DNA of 64,000 nucleotides, from assembly GCF_900111995.1 (NCBI RefSeq), contig NZ_FOKF01000005.1:1-64000 (forward strand), in the 5' to 3' direction. The position numbers were made by a program, and so were the translations under genes. The notes under the pieces are model-generated. The model saw only the letters and a list, made by a program, of their open reading frames with translations, was not told the origin of the DNA and did not search any database. Below are positions 25,649 to 32,889 of the stretch, one piece after another. The stretch is from Collimonas sp. OK607 (lineage in GTDB: Bacteria; Pseudomonadota; Gammaproteobacteria; Burkholderiales; Burkholderiaceae_D). Numbering within the stretch: the first letter of the stretch is position 1; each line of letters opens with the position of its first letter.

Positions 25649-25867
25649 TCAGGGCGCGCCGTCCAAAAGTCTGAAGCCGACTTTGAGCGTGACCTGAAAG
25701 TGAGCGACCTTGCCGTCAGCTACATGTCCCCGGGTTCCAATGACTTCAAACCAGTCAATGTGTTTTACCGTAAGTGCGGCCTTGGAAATCGCGTTCTGGA
25801 TGGCGTCGTCAGTGCCAATCGTGGACGATCCGACGAGTTCGACTATCTTGTAAGTATGTGCGGACAT
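25649..25867 (-). CDS. Dodecin, flavin-binding dodecameric protein
   Basis: The 72-residue protein MSAHTYKIVELVGSSTIGTDD matches dodecin closely: the conserved block DAIQNAISKAALTVKHIDWFEV contains the Trp that stacks on the flavin isoalloxazine ring, and the tail HFQVTLKVGFRL is the last strand. Dodecins form 12-mers that store or buffer riboflavin/FMN or CoA in the cytosol. Candidate small RNAs of the same family lie on both sides on the same strand. Confidence 0.92.
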   Translation of the reverse strand: MSAHTYKIVELVGSSTIGTDDAIQNAISKAALTVKHIDWFEVIGTRGHVADGKVAHFQVTLKVGFRLLDGAP

Positions 25868-25967
25868 ACGAATCTCCTTTGTTAATTACTGTTTTAAGGA
25901 AGATGCACGTGCCCGTTCACTTTACTCCTGCTGCGCAGTAAAGCAATCCGCGATGAACCAAAAAAAA

Positions 25968-26080
25968 GCCCGCCAACCTTTCGGTTGCGGGCTAAGTCCA
26001 AAACTTAGGGAGAGTTGGAGGAGACCAAATCAATATTGTGTCCCTCAACCGATTTTCAATACCCTTTTAAGCTATTTATA
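25968..26080 (-). ncRNA. Candidate small RNA B with anti-Shine-Dalgarno motif
   Basis: This is the sibling of candidate A, lying upstream of dodecin on the same strand. It has the same single-stranded TCTCCTCC and CTCTCC tracts, the CTAAGT/ACTTAG stem and a terminator GCCCGCAACC-GAAA-GGTT(G)GCGGGC followed by at least seven T (25961-25967). The upper stem changes from G-C in copy A to A-U here, a compensatory change that supports a folded RNA. An extended -10 box, TGATATAAAT on the minus strand near 26076-26085, could start it. The rest of the 25868-26291 gap holds the island end. Confidence 0.68.
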
Positions 26081-26088
26081 TCAGTGCC

Positions 26089-26104
26089 TATTTCGATACA
26101 GAAG
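26089..26104 (-). other. Candidate left attachment core
   Basis: On the minus strand this reads TTCTGTATCGAAATA, similar to the mnmE 3' end at 43887-43904 (shared TGTATCG) and to the TTCTGTAT core described for SGI1-type integration in trmE. Only about 11 of 15 positions match the local mnmE end, so the call is tentative. Confidence 0.4.
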
Positions 26105-26160
26105 CTAGTGAGCATCTTGAAAGCCTTTGCCATATTGGGTTTTTGAAGATCATCTTGAAA

Positions 26161-26187
26161 TTGTGTACTTACCTGTGTACTTAAAAC
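26161..26187 (+). repeat. Left 27-bp island end repeat with paired GTGTACT sites
   Basis: Two GTGTACT heptamers (26163-26169 and 26175-26181) are 12 bases apart and followed by TAAAAC. The unit matches 43753-43779 at 24 of 27 positions in the same orientation. The 12-base spacing fits integrase arm-type binding sites; alternatively the repeats themselves are the attachment duplication. Confidence 0.7.
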
Positions 26188-26291
26188 ATAAACTGCATCG
26201 AGTTATCCACAGGGCGTAAAAAACCACTGAAGCGGTTTGACGTTGCCATATCGCAAAGGCTGACTAGAATGGAGCGAGGGAGGGTGATGCC

Positions 26292-26489
26292 ATGCCGACA
26301 GAGATCGACTGGAAGAAAGCGCCGACGGGCGCTAGGTGGTGGGCGATGGATGCCGACCGGGATGCGCACTGGTACATGGCGCCGGACTTCATTGCCAGGA
26401 CTAATTTCTGGATGGTAGAGGAAAGACCGGCGCCGTCATTTGGCTACGAAGGGGATTGGGATGTGAGCCTGGTCGAGCGACCGGCGTAA
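26292..26489 (+). CDS. Trp-rich microprotein, paralogue 2
   Basis: The 65-residue protein MPTEIDWKKAPTGARWWAMD... is full-length homologous to the product of 23151-23351 (about half of the residues identical by eye). It has six Trp, is acidic and soluble. It lies just inside the predicted left end of the island, so one paralogue is on the chromosome and the other on the mobile element. A hairpin terminator follows at once. Function unknown. Confidence 0.65.
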   Translation: MPTEIDWKKAPTGARWWAMDADRDAHWYMAPDFIARTNFWMVEERPAPSFGYEGDWDVSLVERPA

Positions 26490-26492
26490 AAA

Positions 26493-26514
26493 AGCCCACC
26501 GCGTAGGGTGGGCT
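26493..26514. terminator. Hairpin terminator between convergent genes
   Basis: AGCCCACC and GGTGGGCT pair around GCGTAG. On the minus strand it runs into six T, so it ends the transcript of the 302-residue gene; it can also slow plus-strand transcription from the microprotein gene. Confidence 0.75.
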
Positions 26515-26527
26515 GGATAGTCGTGAT

Positions 26528-27436
26528 TTATAGGCCAGGCAGCGGTATTTGTCTTGCTGATGTCCGATGCTCTATTACCCGGACTACCTCGTATTCTGTC
26601 TTCGCACCAGATGTGGTTTGCCATTGCAAGACGCGCACATCACATACTAAAACGTCACCTTTTGCGAAAGCAATCTGATTCCGATCTACTTTGCTCAAAA
26701 ATTCAATATCGGTAATTGTTGCGTGGATTGTCGCGGCGCCGTCATACAACCGCCATTTATTATCTTCTTTGAAGGCAAGCGAGACGATTGAAAATGCCAT
26801 TTTTCGGACATCGTCTAGTAGCAATTCATCTGTTGGCACAGGGGCGACAAACCAACTTATTTCATCTGCTGTTACTGTTTCCACAATTTCACTGTCTGTG
26901 CCAGCCGCGAATGTATCGATGCCACTCCTAGAAAGCGGCTCCAAAACTTTGCTTGTCGCGTTGCGTACTGAAACATCCCTTAGTAGCACAAGGACACTTA
27001 ATTCAATAGTTAGCTGATCGCCATCAACGTAAATCACTGCAGAATCTTCGGACGTTTCTACCCGCTCAATCTTTCTGCCCTTGATCCATTTTAGGACCGC
27101 GAACAGTCCAGGCTTTGCGACTTTTTTAGAGACAAAGCCGAGTGCGCCAAGAATTGCTAAGGAGTTTGCAATCGCAGCTGCGTTGTCTCCTGCGAATATG
27201 TCGCGCACTCGAGATAGAAGACTGGTTGCTAGATTGAAATCAATTCCAAAGCTGCCGGTTTTAAAGCTTCCTTTTACGCTCACCTGTGGCTTGATCTGAT
27301 CGCCGTATAGCGCTGTAGTTGCCGCTTCTAGAAGGTCCCCTATCGACAATAAGGCGGGTGCGAGCTCGCGAACATCCATTTCAGATGTTTCAAGTGCCGG
27401 ACCATCATAAGTAATTCGAAAAGTAGACATATCCAC
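26528..27436 (-). CDS. Hypothetical island protein, 302 residues
   Basis: The protein starts at GTG 27436 (GGGAG 11 bases upstream) or ATG 27430 (MSTFRITYDGPALETSEMD). A weakly hydrophobic Ala/Leu-rich stretch (AAAIANSLAILGALGFVSKK, about residues 85-105) could be one membrane or packed helix, followed by the basic KWIKGRKIERVE. The C-terminal half is a mixed alpha/beta domain with no catalytic motif that I recognise. I cannot assign a family. The gene is A+T-richer by eye than the flanking chromosome and stands alone near the left island end. It is a candidate for an undescribed cargo function. Confidence 0.7.
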   Translation of the reverse strand: MDMSTFRITYDGPALETSEMDVRELAPALLSIGDLLEAATTALYGDQIKPQVSVKGSFKTGSFGIDFNLATSLLSRVRDIFAGDNAAAIANSLAILGALGFVSKKVAKPGLFAVLKWIKGRKIERVETSEDSAVIYVDGDQLTIELSVLVLLRDVSVRNATSKVLEPLSRSGIDTFAAGTDSEIVETVTADEISWFVAPVPTDELLLDDVRKMAFSIVSLAFKEDNKWRLYDGAATIHATITDIEFLSKVDRNQIAFAKGDVLVCDVRVLQWQTTSGAKTEYEVVRVIEHRTSARQIPLPGL

Positions 27437-27558
27437 AGTTTACATTGCTCCCCATATTGATGCTGTTTTTGTTTTGCAATCAACGATCATGCGCCACGAC
27501 TGCGTCAAGTGCTTGGACTGGCAACCAATTGCCGGCGACTAGGCGCTCACCTCATTTC

Positions 27559-27936
27559 TCAACACCCATACCGCTTGTGTCCATTCACCATTCGATACCG
27601 GCCACCGCGCGGGCCGGTTAGGCAGGCTGAACTAGATGGCACGCGCCGATAGCTTACGTGGCACAACTCCCGCTCTCTCTGGTCTTTAGCCTTTCCATCA
27701 GCAATTGTCTGCCACTGCATGTTAGCCGGTGCATCAGCTCCGCCGTGACATAGCGGATCAATATGGTCGATCACGTAACCAGGGCACTTGCCGAGATTCT
27801 GCCCAGTGCTTGGACACGGCGTCATATGTTGAAACTCATGTTTTGCTGAGGCGCTGCGCTCGACTCTGGCGCCGGCTGGGGTGACGGCAAATAGCGAGGC
27901 GGCAAACAGAATCGTCAATGCGATGGTTGTTTTCAT
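27559..27936 (-). CDS. Exported HNH nuclease-like protein
   Basis: The 125-residue protein has a signal peptide (MKTTIALTILFAASLFA...cut after GARV or earlier) and an HNH-type core: PGYVIDHIDPLCHGGADAP followed by NMQWQTIADGKAKD, with Cys pairs (CPSTGQNLGKC, LC) that could bind structural zinc. The C-terminus, TGPRGGRYRMVNGHKRYGC, resembles the short basic adaptor motif found at the end of some viral and phage enzymes. HNH nucleases cut DNA or RNA with a single metal ion. Export to the periplasm suggests action on incoming DNA or use as a nutritional or antagonistic nuclease; this is inference. Confidence 0.8.
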   Translation of the reverse strand: MKTTIALTILFAASLFAVTPAGARVERSASAKHEFQHMTPCPSTGQNLGKCPGYVIDHIDPLCHGGADAPANMQWQTIADGKAKDQRERELCHVSYRRVPSSSACLTGPRGGRYRMVNGHKRYGC

Positions 27937-27982
27937 TTTTCAATCCCCTCCGGCAAATGAGCGTGCCGTGGCGCCTTATTTG

Positions 27983-28264
27983 TTAGATGCAGCTGAACTC
28001 AATTTCAGCTTCAGGATATGCGCCTGGTCGAAAGCCGACACCGGCCTGGCGGGTGTTGATGATTTTGAGTGCCTTACTTTGATTAGCGCAATATTGACTA
28101 GCTTCCTGAATGACGTCGGCATTCAAGGTACTGGGCGCTGTCCAGAAACCATTTCCTTGTTTCAAGACCATGTATGTCCCTGGGCCAGTTGAAATGACAC
28201 CAGTTTGCGTGGCGCATCCAGACAAGGCTACGGCTGCAGCAAGAGCAAGTATTGTATTTTTCAT
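27983..28264 (-). CDS. Small lipoprotein
   Basis: The 93-residue product has a signal peptide with lipobox ALSGC (MKNTILALAAAVALSGCATQ). The mature part contains TGPGTYMVLKQGNGFWTAPS and ends with a Cys pair (YCANQ, FSCI). It resembles small lipoproteins spread widely in Burkholderiales genomes with no assigned role. It lies on the same strand as the exported HNH gene, 46 bases upstream of it, so the two may be co-transcribed. Confidence 0.72.
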   Translation of the reverse strand: MKNTILALAAAVALSGCATQTGVISTGPGTYMVLKQGNGFWTAPSTLNADVIQEASQYCANQSKALKIINTRQAGVGFRPGAYPEAEIEFSCI

Positions 28265-28417
28265 TTTTCTCCCTGGATCAACAATACAGCAAGTTATTGT
28301 GTGTATTCTTCAATGTTGCCAAAAAACATCGCGACTACTGCTAATTGCTGTACTGTCGGAAAACTTATGTGAGCTAATGCTTTCGCATATCGTTTTAACC
28401 AATCCGGAGGCCAAATG

Positions 28418-28690
28418 ATGTCAGTGAAAGCAGCGATTTCAAAAATTAAGCCTGGATTTTATGGATACCAGGTTTTCACCGGTGACGAAAAAATTGCGGA
28501 GGATTACGATTACTCACGCATCGCTGACGTGATCAAGGCGATTGCCGGCGACGTCGACGAAAGTCACGCGGTTGAGCTTTCCTACTCTCACTTTGTCGTA
28601 GGCACCTATACTGGCCTGGAACTGGATTTTCGATCTGAAGAAATTGCCGAGATGGTCGTAGAGCGAATGGGACGATTACATGGTGACTGA
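28418..28690 (+). CDS. Hypothetical acidic protein, 90 residues
   Basis: The protein MSVKAAISKIKPGFYGYQVFTGDEKIAEDYDYS... is small, acidic and soluble, with predicted beta strands then a C-terminal helix (EEIAEMVVERMGRLHGD). Two ATG codons are in tandem (28415, 28418); GGAGG is spaced best for 28418. It overlaps the next gene by 11 bases, so the two form a unit with the excisionase-like protein. I do not recognise the family. Confidence 0.62.
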   Translation: MSVKAAISKIKPGFYGYQVFTGDEKIAEDYDYSRIADVIKAIAGDVDESHAVELSYSHFVVGTYTGLELDFRSEEIAEMVVERMGRLHGD

Positions 28691-28901
28691 AGATATATTG
28701 ATTGAGTGCGCCAGGCGCGGTGCGCAGATTTACGCCGAGCAACATCCGCGGCCTTCACAGGTAACGCAGGTGCAGGCAGCGCAAATGTTGGGCCTTTCCG
28801 CGCAGACGATTTGTAAGATGGTACGCGCCGGCCGGCTGTCGCTTAACGGCTTGGGCATGATTCCAATATCAGAGATCGACGGCGCGTTACGATTAAAGTA
28901 A
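28680..28901 (+). CDS. Helix-turn-helix DNA-binding protein (excisionase/MerR-like)
   Basis: The 73-residue protein has the excisionase-type winged-helix pattern VTQVQAAQMLGLSAQTICKM followed by VRAGRLSLNGLGMIPISEIDGAL, where the first part is the helix-turn-helix and the rest the wing and last helix. It overlaps the preceding gene by 11 bases. It may be an excision factor or a local regulator of the island. Confidence 0.72.
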   Translation: MVTEDILIECARRGAQIYAEQHPRPSQVTQVQAAQMLGLSAQTICKMVRAGRLSLNGLGMIPISEIDGALRLK

Positions 28902-29122
28902 TGTATTTGAAGATAGCGACTACTACACATCAACACTGCTTGTCACACTCACCAAATGGACGAGCTAGCAGGTGCAGCAGATCCAGGCGAACAACATATT
29001 CGTCGTCGACGTCGACTGGCTCAAGCTCGGTTCGACATTCCATGAGCACATCGATGGGATGAAGCTCGAACCCGTAGCCAGCCGCCACACCATTGCCCAG
29101 TGCCACACCTGCCGGGATGCGG
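28902..29122. other. Intergenic stretch with no supported gene
   Basis: A 66-codon frame (28972-29172) crosses this gap and runs into the end of the convergent lipoprotein gene, but it has no ribosome-binding site and no protein-like pattern. I see nothing else in it. Confidence 0.5.
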
Positions 29123-29833
29123 TTAATCAGACACTTTCAATTTCGTGCCATCAGCAAAGACGATTGCACTAGGAAAAAAACGAGTTGTGTATTTTCCCTC
29201 TGCAAGATTAGCAAGGTTTTTTTGCCCATCATTAAATTGATTGATGTCTAGGCCACCTTCCCAGACAGCAGTAGCACCTGCCTTGACTCCTTCATCGAAA
29301 CTAAACCGGATGGAATACACTTCTTTATCAAATATGTCATAAAACTGTACTCGCCCAGCCACGCCTTCAATATCTTTTCCACTCTTATTCTGCAGACCCA
29401 ATTTGAAAGTCTGGTAGTCAGAATAGCGACTGGCATGGTAGTCCTTCGGTAGTACCTTTTTTTCCAAAACCGTTACCGTCAGAGCCTCCGCCACCGTTTT
29501 TTGAAATGCCAGTTGCTCAGCAACTAGCTTTTGTTTGAGAGCTTCTTGCTCGGCTTGCTCCGCTTGCTGCTGCAAAATCCATTGTTTTTGTTCAGCGATT
29601 GCAGTCCCAATTGTTGTGCCTGGGACTATTCCTTTTCCGCCAAATGCAGTTCCGATTGCGCTTCGCATTGCATATCCGGCCAACAGCTTGCGATCATCTT
29701 CTGACAATTTTTGTGCGGCATCGCTCACCTCCTGCCCCCACTTCGCTGGGTCCGGTGAAAGGACTACGTCTTGCGGCTTGCTACAACCAGTGGCCACAAT
29801 CATCGTAAAAAGCAATGCAATTATTTTTTTCAT
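29123..29833 (-). CDS. Lipoprotein with coiled-coil segment
   Basis: The 236-residue protein has a signal peptide with lipobox VATGC (MKKIIALLFTMIVATGCSKP). A Gly-rich stretch (IGTAFGGKGIVPGTTIGTAI) is followed by a Gln/Glu/Ala coiled-coil (EQKQWILQQQAEQAEQEALK, about residues 81-110) and a C-terminal beta-sandwich-like domain (FKLGLQNKSGKDIEGVAGRVQFYDIFDKE...). It resembles exported proteins with an Ig-like domain of the FxLYD kind; function unknown. It shares strand and spacing (39 bases) with the membrane-anchored nuclease gene upstream. Confidence 0.72.
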   Translation of the reverse strand: MKKIIALLFTMIVATGCSKPQDVVLSPDPAKWGQEVSDAAQKLSEDDRKLLAGYAMRSAIGTAFGGKGIVPGTTIGTAIAEQKQWILQQQAEQAEQEALKQKLVAEQLAFQKTVAEALTVTVLEKKVLPKDYHASRYSDYQTFKLGLQNKSGKDIEGVAGRVQFYDIFDKEVYSIRFSFDEGVKAGATAVWEGGLDINQFNDGQKNLANLAEGKYTTRFFPSAIVFADGTKLKVSD

Positions 29834-29872
29834 TTTCTCTCCCTGTCCGGCAATATAGCGTGCAGTTCCGCC

Positions 29873-30799
29873 CTATTGCTCTCTGATTATGAATTTGCTT
29901 TTACAACGCGGATAATTGCGGCAGCCCCAAAATACTCCACGCTTGCTATCTCGTTTTACCATCTTGATTCCGCAAGATGCACACGTAGGGGTGGCGTAAT
30001 CACCCCCGAATGCGAACTTGAGCAGTTCAGTTTGATTTTCAGTCGATAACTCTTGAATCTTCTTTACGAAGCCTGGGCCGTCCAACAACTGCATAGGATT
30101 GGCATCACCGAATACCAATGCATCTTTGCTGTATGAGCCGGTGGTAATGAACACACCGCGTACCACCTTCTCTGAAGTCATCACCCCTAGTAATTCGCGT
30201 ATTTCTTTGACGCCTACCAAGCGGGCGTTCCAGGCTTTGCATTGCACAACTGCCAGCGGCTTGGCAGGATCGTGCTTGAACAATTTCACGTCAATTCCAC
30301 CATCGGCGCCGCAACGTATCGTTTCGGACTTAAATCCAACTGCCTCGTAGTATTTCGCGCACAGCAATTCGAATCGCTTCCACTCCAGTGATCTCAGTGC
30401 TTCCACACTCCAGGCATCAGATGGACCTTTACCCCTTATAGCTTCATCGATGGTCTGGTTGGAAGCACCCCAGCGGTTATCCAGAGTAGAACCGGATGGC
30501 GGGTTCAATGGTTCGCGCTTGAATCGCGGCCGTTTGCCCGTATCAATATTTTCGACTGCCTTGCCGGCCTTGGCAGTGGCAAAGGCAATGAGTCCAACAA
30601 ACCCGAAGACCAATAACGGCATCCAAGCGATCGCTTGCAATCCTGCGGCGATACTCTTCAGGTAGAGATTGCCGGCCCACATCGCCGGCAGTATCCAGCG
30701 CATCCCCGCGAAAGCTACACATCCCACGAGCAAACTCACCCACGCTGGGAGTTTCAGCAAGACGTCTATCAACCCTGCATTTGACCGTCGGCGCGCCAT
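29873..30799 (-). CDS. Membrane-anchored Mrr-type restriction nuclease with C-terminal zinc finger
   Basis: The 308-residue protein has two N-terminal membrane helices (about residues 14-33 and 54-75), a Mrr_cat domain and a C-terminal topoisomerase-type four-Cys zinc finger. The catalytic pattern of the PD-(D/E)xK fold is clear: WKRFELLCAKYYEAVGF, then GADGGIDV and VVQCKAW with the Asp and Gln-x-Lys residues, then FITTGSYSKDAL. The finger is CASCG...GCRNYPRC. Mrr-type proteins cut modified or foreign DNA. Membrane anchoring places this one at the point of DNA entry. Nuclease activity is family knowledge; a defence role is inference. Confidence 0.85.
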   Translation of the reverse strand: MARRRSNAGLIDVLLKLPAWVSLLVGCVAFAGMRWILPAMWAGNLYLKSIAAGLQAIAWMPLLVFGFVGLIAFATAKAGKAVENIDTGKRPRFKREPLNPPSGSTLDNRWGASNQTIDEAIRGKGPSDAWSVEALRSLEWKRFELLCAKYYEAVGFKSETIRCGADGGIDVKLFKHDPAKPLAVVQCKAWNARLVGVKEIRELLGVMTSEKVVRGVFITTGSYSKDALVFGDANPMQLLDGPGFVKKIQELSTENQTELLKFAFGGDYATPTCASCGIKMVKRDSKRGVFWGCRNYPRCKSKFIIREQ

Positions 30800-31015
30800 A
30801 GTTTCCTTTGCTCGCAGCTCTTCTGAAGTGTCATCTGTTTAACATGTTTTCAAAGTACACCACCGTTTTCTATTGAGCAACAGGATTTCAGTATCGGGGC
30901 ATTACTTTGCTACGACACTCAGTTTGGCTCGATGCATGCGTGTTCGAAAACGACCGTTTATGAACACTGACGGGAAGAACTATTTACACTGTTCATAACT
31001 TATGCATTTCATTTT

Positions 31016-31027
31016 TGAACATGTTCA
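31016..31027. promoter_or_regulatory. Palindrome TGAACATGTTCA upstream of resolvase
   Basis: A perfect 12-base palindrome lies 70 bases before the resolvase start. Related half sites (GTTCAT, TGAAC) recur at about 30960, 30991 and 31045 in the A+T-rich gap 30800-31096. Serine resolvases often bind their own promoter region, so this may be an operator or part of a recombination site. Confidence 0.5.
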
Positions 31028-31096
31028 TATATATTTAATACATTATTGAACGGCAATGGACGTTGCCGCAACACAAAATTAATGGAGAACAGCAGC

Positions 31097-31666
31097 ATGG
31101 CAACTTTCGCTTACGGTCGAGTCAGCACAAAAGACCAGACGACCGAGAATCAGCGCCGGGATATCGAGAAGGCGGGCTTCAAAGTTGATTACTGGTATGC
31201 AGATGAGGGCGTGAGTGGAAAGACCCATGCATCACAACGACCGCAGTTCAAAGCACTGCTCGGCCAGATCCGCGATGCCGAAACGCTTGTGGTCTCAAAA
31301 CTGGATCGTCTCGGCCGTGATGCCCAAGATGTTGGCGTAACGATCAAGACATTGGCCGCGCGGAAGATTCAGGTCATAGTCCTGCAGCTCGGGACGCTCG
31401 ATCTGGCATCGCCAGCCGGAAAGCTGATGCTGAATATGTTGACGGCCGTCGCAGAGATGGAGCGGGATCTGCTGGTCGAACGGACTCAATCTGGTTTGGC
31501 CCGTGCGAAGGCTGAAGGCAAGACCCTTGGCCGGCCAACCAAGACAAACGACGTGCAGCGCACTGAGATCATCGACATGCGGAAGAACGGGGCATCCGTA
31601 AGTGCACTGTCTCGGACCTATGGTGTATCCCGGGCCAGCATCATGCGGGTGACAGGCGATTTATGA
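31097..31666 (+). CDS. Serine recombinase (resolvase/invertase family)
   Basis: The 189-residue protein has the resolvase catalytic domain: FAYGRVSTKDQTTENQ with the nucleophile Ser in GRVST, then LVVSKLDRLGRDAQD and the helix block ERDLLVERTQSGLARAKAEG, and a C-terminal helix-turn-helix (GASVSALSRTYGVSRASIMR). These enzymes resolve cointegrates or invert DNA through a Ser-DNA bond. GGAGA lies 8 bases before the ATG at 31097; in-frame starts further up are rejected. No Tn3-type transposase accompanies it, so it may be a relic or serve dimer resolution of the island. Confidence 0.88.
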   Translation: MATFAYGRVSTKDQTTENQRRDIEKAGFKVDYWYADEGVSGKTHASQRPQFKALLGQIRDAETLVVSKLDRLGRDAQDVGVTIKTLAARKIQVIVLQLGTLDLASPAGKLMLNMLTAVAEMERDLLVERTQSGLARAKAEGKTLGRPTKTNDVQRTEIIDMRKNGASVSALSRTYGVSRASIMRVTGDL

Positions 31667-32889
31667 TTGAAGTATCGGAGGGGTAGCGTTTGAACGCGAC
31701 TCTTTGAAACGGCTTGAGCTACCGCGCTGACCTAGTCTTGCGGCAAGCTAGTTATTACTGGCGAACCAAGGTACGCATTTGAAATGCCCGTTTCCGTGCG
31801 CACCACGTTGCGTACCGTTGCTTTGCGTACCAGTAATGCTCAGCGTTACCTAACCGTGAAGCCACCGTTATATCGATACAAAATAGTCGCCATACTCACC
31901 GTCCGTTCAACATCCGCCAATGGCGGAAGTAGCGTTTGAAACGCGACATAGAAGTCGGATTTTGAATCTGCATTCTCATTGCCCGAAAGATATCGGTGAG
32001 TGCGTTCCTAAAAATTTAGAGGGCGCCTTGGGAAAGATGCATCCAATTCTGGATGGGTCTCACGCCGCAAAGGATGGCGTAAGCGCTCTTGAAAAGCCCC
32101 CGTTTATAGCGTCCAGGCGGATTTGAGTAACTATTTTCAGCAGCCTTTTCCGTGGAAACAGAACTGGAAACACCGAACTCGCGCGCGCACGGACTTGGCT
32201 GGATTTCAAATCCGACCAAGCCGAATCGCACCCAACTCTCGGGCGCACGGGCTTTTCATTGTCGGCGGTACCGCCTCCTCAATTTTGGGAAGACGGTTCC
32301 ACTCCTCAATGAGGGTTCGACAGCGTCACTCGCGGGCGTGCACGAGGCATCCCAGCCACAATTTGTGGATAGGATTAAATGTGTCACTCATGCGTGCGCA
32401 GGCGTGATTAACCACCATCGGTGGATGTTGAATAGCGCTTCTCCGCGACGACTCCTGAAAAGTCAGACTCATTAGTCCCACAGCTGTTAGTGAGTGCTGA
32501 ACTCCAGCGCGTGCATCCGGATAATTTTCTCCAGGGGCATCTTGTCCGTTGGGGGTGTCCCCAAATTTGGGAGTACCCCTATTCTCGCAAACCCGCTGTC
32601 GTCGCATGATATCAACTACGGTTTTCGTGTTGCTTTGGCTGTTGCTTTGCCGCCCATTGGATAAAGGCTCATAGCGCGTCTATTTCTGTCGGCCGACAAC
32701 TTGGCGGCCGTAGCGACTGCGCTGGCAATTTGACACTCTGATAGATGTACATCGTACCGCATTGCAATAGTTGTATTATTTATGTAGAAAGATTGCTACT
32801 ATATAAATTAAACAATGCGACCAGTCATACAACAATGGCGTCGCTTAGCTGTTTCGTCGTTACCATTCAAAAATCAAGAGAGTATTTGC
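31667..32889. other. 1.2-kb intergenic region without a supported gene
   Basis: No convincing open frame is present; short frames lack ribosome-binding sites. Visible structure: a repeated GTAGCGTTTGAA...CGCGAC (near 31684 and 31929), inverted TTACTGG...CCAGTAA with GCGTACC repeats (31754-31839), and a hairpin TTGG-GGATTT/AAATCC-CCAA at 32195-32219 beside repeated CGCAC(G) sequences. It looks like decayed mobile DNA or a recombination region next to the resolvase. Confidence 0.45.

Noticed and set aside
26203-26211. DnaA box TTATCCACA near the left island end
   Set aside because: A single box without A+T-rich repeats or further boxes; it may matter for the element but cannot be called an origin.
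28972-29172. 66-codon frame between the excisionase-like and lipoprotein genes
   Set aside because: No ribosome-binding site, overlaps the end of the convergent lipoprotein gene, and no recognisable protein pattern.
32016-32407. Several short frames on both strands in the 1.2-kb gene-free region
   Set aside because: They overlap one another, follow inverted repeats in the DNA and lack ribosome-binding sites.
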